Positions 5,525 to 8,307 of a stretch of DNA of 8,307 bases are shown one piece after another. Source of the stretch: Campylobacterales bacterium. Lineage in GTDB: Bacteria > Campylobacterota > Campylobacteria > Campylobacterales > JALSKU01. The stretch spans positions 1 to 8,307 of the forward strand of contig JALVWW010000261.1 in assembly GCA_027023175.1 (NCBI GenBank), in the 5' to 3' direction. The stretch's first letter is position 1; each line of letters opens with the position of its first letter. Below the pieces are notes generated by a model. It saw only the letters and a program-made list of their open reading frames with translations, made no database searches and had not been told where the DNA came from. The position numbers and the translations under genes are program-made.

Positions 5525-6201
5525 CTCTCAAGTCTCTCTTTAAGTAAAAACATTCCAATTAGAGCTAAAATGATGGAAGTTAAAAGCATATTGTTTTTGG
5601 ATACCAGTACAAATCCGCATATGCTTGCGACTGCGCCTATCATAAAAGGAGAAAGTTTTTTTATCTGCTTGTATTGCTCCATAGCCAATACTACAAATAA
5701 AGCTGTCAATGAAAAATCCAGCCCCCTTGTGTCAAAATCTGTACTGCTTCCTATGAGTGCCCCCATAAGCGTTCCACTGACCCAGTATGACTGATTTAGA
5801 AGCGAAAGATAAAAGTAATACCACCTCTTTTTGATATTTTCATCTTCTTTTATAGTTGTCAACAATGCGTAAGTTTCATCAGTTAAAGCAAATATCAAAT
5901 ATGGTTTAAAAAGAGCCTTTTTAAATTTATGCAAAAGCGAAAGTCCATAGAAAGATTGTCTGATATTTACCATAAGTGAAGCTATAAATATATCAATAAA
6001 TCCTGCTTTTGCTTTTAAAAGCCCGATAGCCAAAAACTGCAAAGCTCCCGCATATATAAAAAGTGACATCAAAAGTGCTACATACCATTTAAAGCCGCTT
6101 GATACTGCAAGCAGTCCAAAAGCAAAACCAAGTACAGTGTATCCCATCATTACAGGGACAGATACTTTAAATGCTATTTTTAACTCTCTATAGTGCAACA
6201 A
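5521..6201 (-). CDS. azlC: AzlC-type branched-chain amino acid exporter, large subunit
   Basis: Membrane protein of the LIV-E class, the large subunit of the branched-chain amino acid exporter. Family landmarks are LGFAFGLLAVSSG (24-36), LMSLFIYAGALQF (44-56) and NIRQSFYGLSL (79-89), followed by hydrophobic segments at about 99-115, 129-150, 163-176, 186-201 and 204-220. The 226-aa length is normal. The start is unclear: this frame opens only with TTG-TTG (6201-6196), and the best-placed ATG with a good Shine-Dalgarno (6217) is out of frame by one base. Next ATG codons are inside the first membrane helix. It lies 28 bases after the aapP stop. Confidence 0.9.
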   Translation of the reverse strand: MLHYRELKIAFKVSVPVMMGYTVLGFAFGLLAVSSGFKWYVALLMSLFIYAGALQFLAIGLLKAKAGFIDIFIASLMVNIRQSFYGLSLLHKFKKALFKPYLIFALTDETYALLTTIKEDENIKKRWYYFYLSLLNQSYWVSGTLMGALIGSSTDFDTRGLDFSLTALFVVLAMEQYKQIKKLSPFMIGAVASICGFVLVSKNNMLLTSIILALIGMFLLKERLER

Positions 6202-6217
6202 TCCCGTCTGTCTTCAT
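6188..6217 (-). other. Nine-codon ORF overlapping the azlC start (leader peptide or sign of a frameshift)
   Basis: The ATG at 6217 has AGGAAA (plus-strand 6222-6227) four bases upstream and begins 12 bases after the aapP stop, exactly where a normal azlC start would be expected. Its frame reads MKTDGIVAL and ends at TAG, overlapping the azlC start region in another frame. Loss of one G from its GGG would join it to azlC as MKTDGLLHYRELK. Confidence 0.4.
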
Positions 6218-6229
6218 TTTATTTCCTAA

Positions 6230-6973
6230 TTAATGCGAAAGGATTTGACTTAAAAAGAGTTTCAGTCTGTCAGATTCCGGATTTTCAAAAAACTCTTCAG
6301 GATTATTTTCTTCTATAATTTGACCTGATTCCATAAATATAACTCTATCAGCAACTTTTTTTGCAAAACCCATTTCATGAGTTACACATATCATAGTTCT
6401 CTCTTCTTGGGCCAATTCAATCATTACATCCAAAACTTCTGCAACCATTTCAGGGTCAAGTGCAGAAGTAGGCTCATCAAAAAGCATTACAGTCGGATTT
6501 TTACACAAACTTCTTGCAATTGCCACCCTTTGCTGCTGACCACCGCTTAGCTGATTTGGATATTTGTTGGCTTGATCGGCGATACCGACCCTCTCAAGAT
6601 ATTTCATAGCTATCTCAACGGCTTCCTTTTTTGGGGTTTTTTTTACCCATATAGGAGCAAGAGTAAGATTGTCAAGTACTGTCAAATGTGGAAAAAGATT
6701 GAAGTGCTGAAAGACCATAGCAACATCTTCTCTGATAGCTTTTATCTTTTTTACATCATCACACACTTCTATACCGTCAACAGTGATAGTTCCTTCTTGA
6801 AACTCTTCAAGATAGTTTATACATCTAATAAGTGTTGACTTGCCCGAACCGGAAGGTCCACATACTACAACGATTTCACCTTTTTTTACATTTAGATTTA
6901 TATCTTTTAAGACATGAAAATCACCATACCATTTGTTTAAATCTTTTATCTCTATTATATTATTTTTTTCCAT
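6230..6973 (-). CDS. aapP: Polar/general L-amino acid ABC transporter, ATP-binding subunit (AapP/BztD/GlnQ type)
   Basis: Cytoplasmic ATPase that powers amino-acid uptake through the permease pair encoded upstream. The 247-aa product has Walker A GPSGSGKST (39-47), Q-loop Gln89 in MVFQHFNLFPH, signature LSGGQQQR (142-149), Walker B VMLFDE with catalytic Glu167, the D-loop SALD (170-173) and H-loop His199. RCINYLEEFQEG (50-61) is typical of the polar amino-acid group and closest to AapP/BztD. The ATG at 6973 has AGGA upstream and begins eight bases after the aapM stop. Substrate breadth cannot be read from the ATPase and rests on the permeases. Confidence 0.93.
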   Translation of the reverse strand: MEKNNIIEIKDLNKWYGDFHVLKDINLNVKKGEIVVVCGPSGSGKSTLIRCINYLEEFQEGTITVDGIEVCDDVKKIKAIREDVAMVFQHFNLFPHLTVLDNLTLAPIWVKKTPKKEAVEIAMKYLERVGIADQANKYPNQLSGGQQQRVAIARSLCKNPTVMLFDEPTSALDPEMVAEVLDVMIELAQEERTMICVTHEMGFAKKVADRVIFMESGQIIEENNPEEFFENPESDRLKLFLSQILSH

Positions 6974-6981
6974 TTTTTATC

Positions 6982-8064
6982 CTACTTCAAATCAGTATTA
7001 AATCTATCTTCTAAATGTTTGCTGTATTTGCTCATAGCAAAACAAAATACCCAAAAAACTATTGTTACAAAAACATAGCCCTCTTTTTCAAATCCAAGCC
7101 AGTGAGTATCTGAACTTGTAAGCTGCACCATAGCCAACAGGTCAAAAAGTCCAATGATAAGAACAAGAGTAGTATCTTGGAACAGTGCGATAAACGAGCC
7201 CACAAGATTTGGAATAGCAACTTTTAAAGCTTGAGGCAAAATTACCAAAAGCATTTTTTGCCAGTATGAAAGTCCGATGGCATCTGCTGCTTCGTACTGT
7301 CCTTTTGGGATTGACTGCAAGCCTCCCCTAATAATTTCAGCAATATATGCCGCTTGAAAAAATGATATTCCTATCAATGCTCTTAAGAGCTTGTTAAAAG
7401 TTATACCTTCAGGGAAAAAGAGTGGCAATATAACCGAAGACATAAAGAGTATTGTAATAAGCGGAACACCTCTGATAAACTCTATATAAGTCACACTGAC
7501 ACTTTTTATGATCGGTAGTCTAGATTGCCTTCCAAAGGCCAAGATGATACCTATGGGAAATGATGCAATGATGCCAACTCCTGCAACAAGAATTGTCAGC
7601 ATCAATCCGCCCCACTTGTTGGTCTCTACAACTTGAAGACCAAAGGCACCTCCATATATTAGATAAAATGTTGCTATCATATATAAAGTAAATATCACTA
7701 TCTTTGCAATATTGTTTTTTAAAAATTTAAAAAAGAGTATCACTACTCCAAAAAGTATATATACCGTATTTGGTCTCCAGTGTAAATCAAGCGGATAAAA
7801 ACCATACATATACATATCCCATTTGGCTTTTATAAAAAGCCAGCAAGCACCGTCACCGGTACAATCAGCTCTACTGTTTCCGACAAAATGAGCATCCAGT
7901 ATCGCCCATTTTACAAAAGGAGGAATTATGAGATATAAAAAATAAAACCCCAAAAGTGTCATTGCACTGTTTAGCGGACTTGAAAAAAGATTTTCCCTAA
8001 GCCACCTTATAAAACCTCTTGAAGTTATCGGAGCCGGTTTAGATTGAACTTTTTCATATACCAT
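6982..8064 (-). CDS. aapM: General L-amino acid ABC transporter permease AapM/BztC type
   Basis: One of two membrane subunits of an AapJQMP-type importer. The 360-aa protein has the long N-terminal extension that marks AapM rather than the short GlnP form: WLRENLFSSPLNS (21-33), a helix at about 34-55, then a probably periplasmic segment with a cysteine pair (Cys68, Cys74) in CTGDGACWLF, and helices at about 99-115 and 120-138. The BPD_transp_1 domain follows (about 152-345), with the EAA coupling loop at 243-280 (RGGLQSIPKGQYEAADAIGL). The start has AAGGAG seven bases upstream and lies one base after the aapQ stop, so translation is probably coupled. Cytochromes aside, nothing suggests another role. 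Confidence 0.92.
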   Translation of the reverse strand: MVYEKVQSKPAPITSRGFIRWLRENLFSSPLNSAMTLLGFYFLYLIIPPFVKWAILDAHFVGNSRADCTGDGACWLFIKAKWDMYMYGFYPLDLHWRPNTVYILFGVVILFFKFLKNNIAKIVIFTLYMIATFYLIYGGAFGLQVVETNKWGGLMLTILVAGVGIIASFPIGIILAFGRQSRLPIIKSVSVTYIEFIRGVPLITILFMSSVILPLFFPEGITFNKLLRALIGISFFQAAYIAEIIRGGLQSIPKGQYEAADAIGLSYWQKMLLVILPQALKVAIPNLVGSFIALFQDTTLVLIIGLFDLLAMVQLTSSDTHWLGFEKEGYVFVTIVFWVFCFAMSKYSKHLEDRFNTDLK

Positions 8065-8065
8065 A

Positions 8066-8307
8066 CTATCGCTCCTTGATTTTCATTTTATGGTTTATAA
8101 TATTAAGTATTGCCGAAACTACAAGGCTTATAACCAAGTAAACTGCCATTGTCATAGAAATCATCTCTATCGCCTGTCCTACCTGATTTAGAGCAGTTCC
8201 TGCAAATACCGTAACAACTTCGGGATATCCTATGGCTGTTGCCAAAGATGAGTTTTTGACTACATTTAGGTATTGATTGATTGTAGGAGGTATTGCTATC
8301 CTTATGG
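8066..8307 (-). CDS. aapQ: General L-amino acid ABC transporter permease AapQ/BztB type (C-terminal end only)
   Basis: The last 79 codons of the second permease subunit, read from the right window edge to a TAG at 8068-8066; too short to stand as a separate full ORF. The sequence NQYLNVVKNSSLATAIGYPE (10-29 of the fragment), then VTVFAGTALNQVGQAIE and a final helix (about 49-69), is the characteristic AapQ/BztB ending. It has no stop or start upstream within the window, so it is truncated by the edge, not by mutation. One base separates it from aapM. Operon promoter, the remaining AapQ and a possible AapJ binding protein must lie to the right. Confidence 0.9.
   Translation of the reverse strand, partial: IRIAIPPTINQYLNVVKNSSLATAIGYPEVVTVFAGTALNQVGQAIEMISMTMAVYLVISLVVSAILNIINHKMKIKER

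Overview
The window is AT-rich, tightly packed bacterial DNA. It looks chromosomal and most like a member of the Campylobacterota (Epsilonproteobacteria; Sulfurimonas/Arcobacter-like, genus not resolvable). The evidence is the ffh-rpsP-khpA-rimM-trmD-rplS order, the signalling GTPase variants in Ffh (SKYDGD rather than TKLDGD), promoters made of a TATAAT box behind T-rich upstream DNA with no clear -35, and frequent TTG starts. I see no insertion sequence, phage gene, CRISPR array, tRNA or rRNA. No stretch of more than 300 bases lacks a gene.

Layout. (1) Positions 1-655, minus strand: N-terminal 218 residues of an old-yellow-enzyme-type NADH:flavin oxidoreductase, cut by the window edge. Its start codon lies in a perfect 12-bp inverted repeat whose loop holds the Shine-Dalgarno. 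(2) 775-4371, plus strand: a translation and protein-targeting block. It holds Ffh (SRP GTPase), then, behind its own promoter and a structured leader, S16, the KH protein KhpA, RimM, TrmD and L19, closed by a hairpin terminator. The last five genes abut or overlap (1 nt gap, then 14, 4 and 11 nt overlaps), so they are probably translationally coupled. (3) 4481-5200, plus strand: a sirtuin deacylase with its own promoter. (4) 5204-8307, minus strand: an amino-acid transport operon read from right to left. It holds the end of an AapQ-type permease, an AapM-type permease, the AapP-type ATPase, then AzlC and AzlD. The promoter, the rest of AapQ and any AapJ-type binding protein lie beyond the right edge.

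How the genes work together. The plus-strand block couples ribosomal proteins S16 and L19 with 30S maturation (RimM), tRNA m1G37 methylation (TrmD) and an RNA-binding KH protein, next to the SRP GTPase that docks ribosomes to the membrane. The minus-strand operon joins an ABC importer for polar/general L-amino acids with a two-subunit branched-chain amino acid exporter, so uptake and overflow may be made from one transcript.

Most of the window is ordinary housekeeping DNA. The items most worth a second look are non-coding: the start-codon hairpin at 648-689 and a predicted H-type pseudoknot in the rpsP leader (2186-2249). After these come the out-of-frame ATG ahead of azlC, the unusual active-site residues of the flavoprotein, and Glu in place of the catalytic Asp of TrmD.
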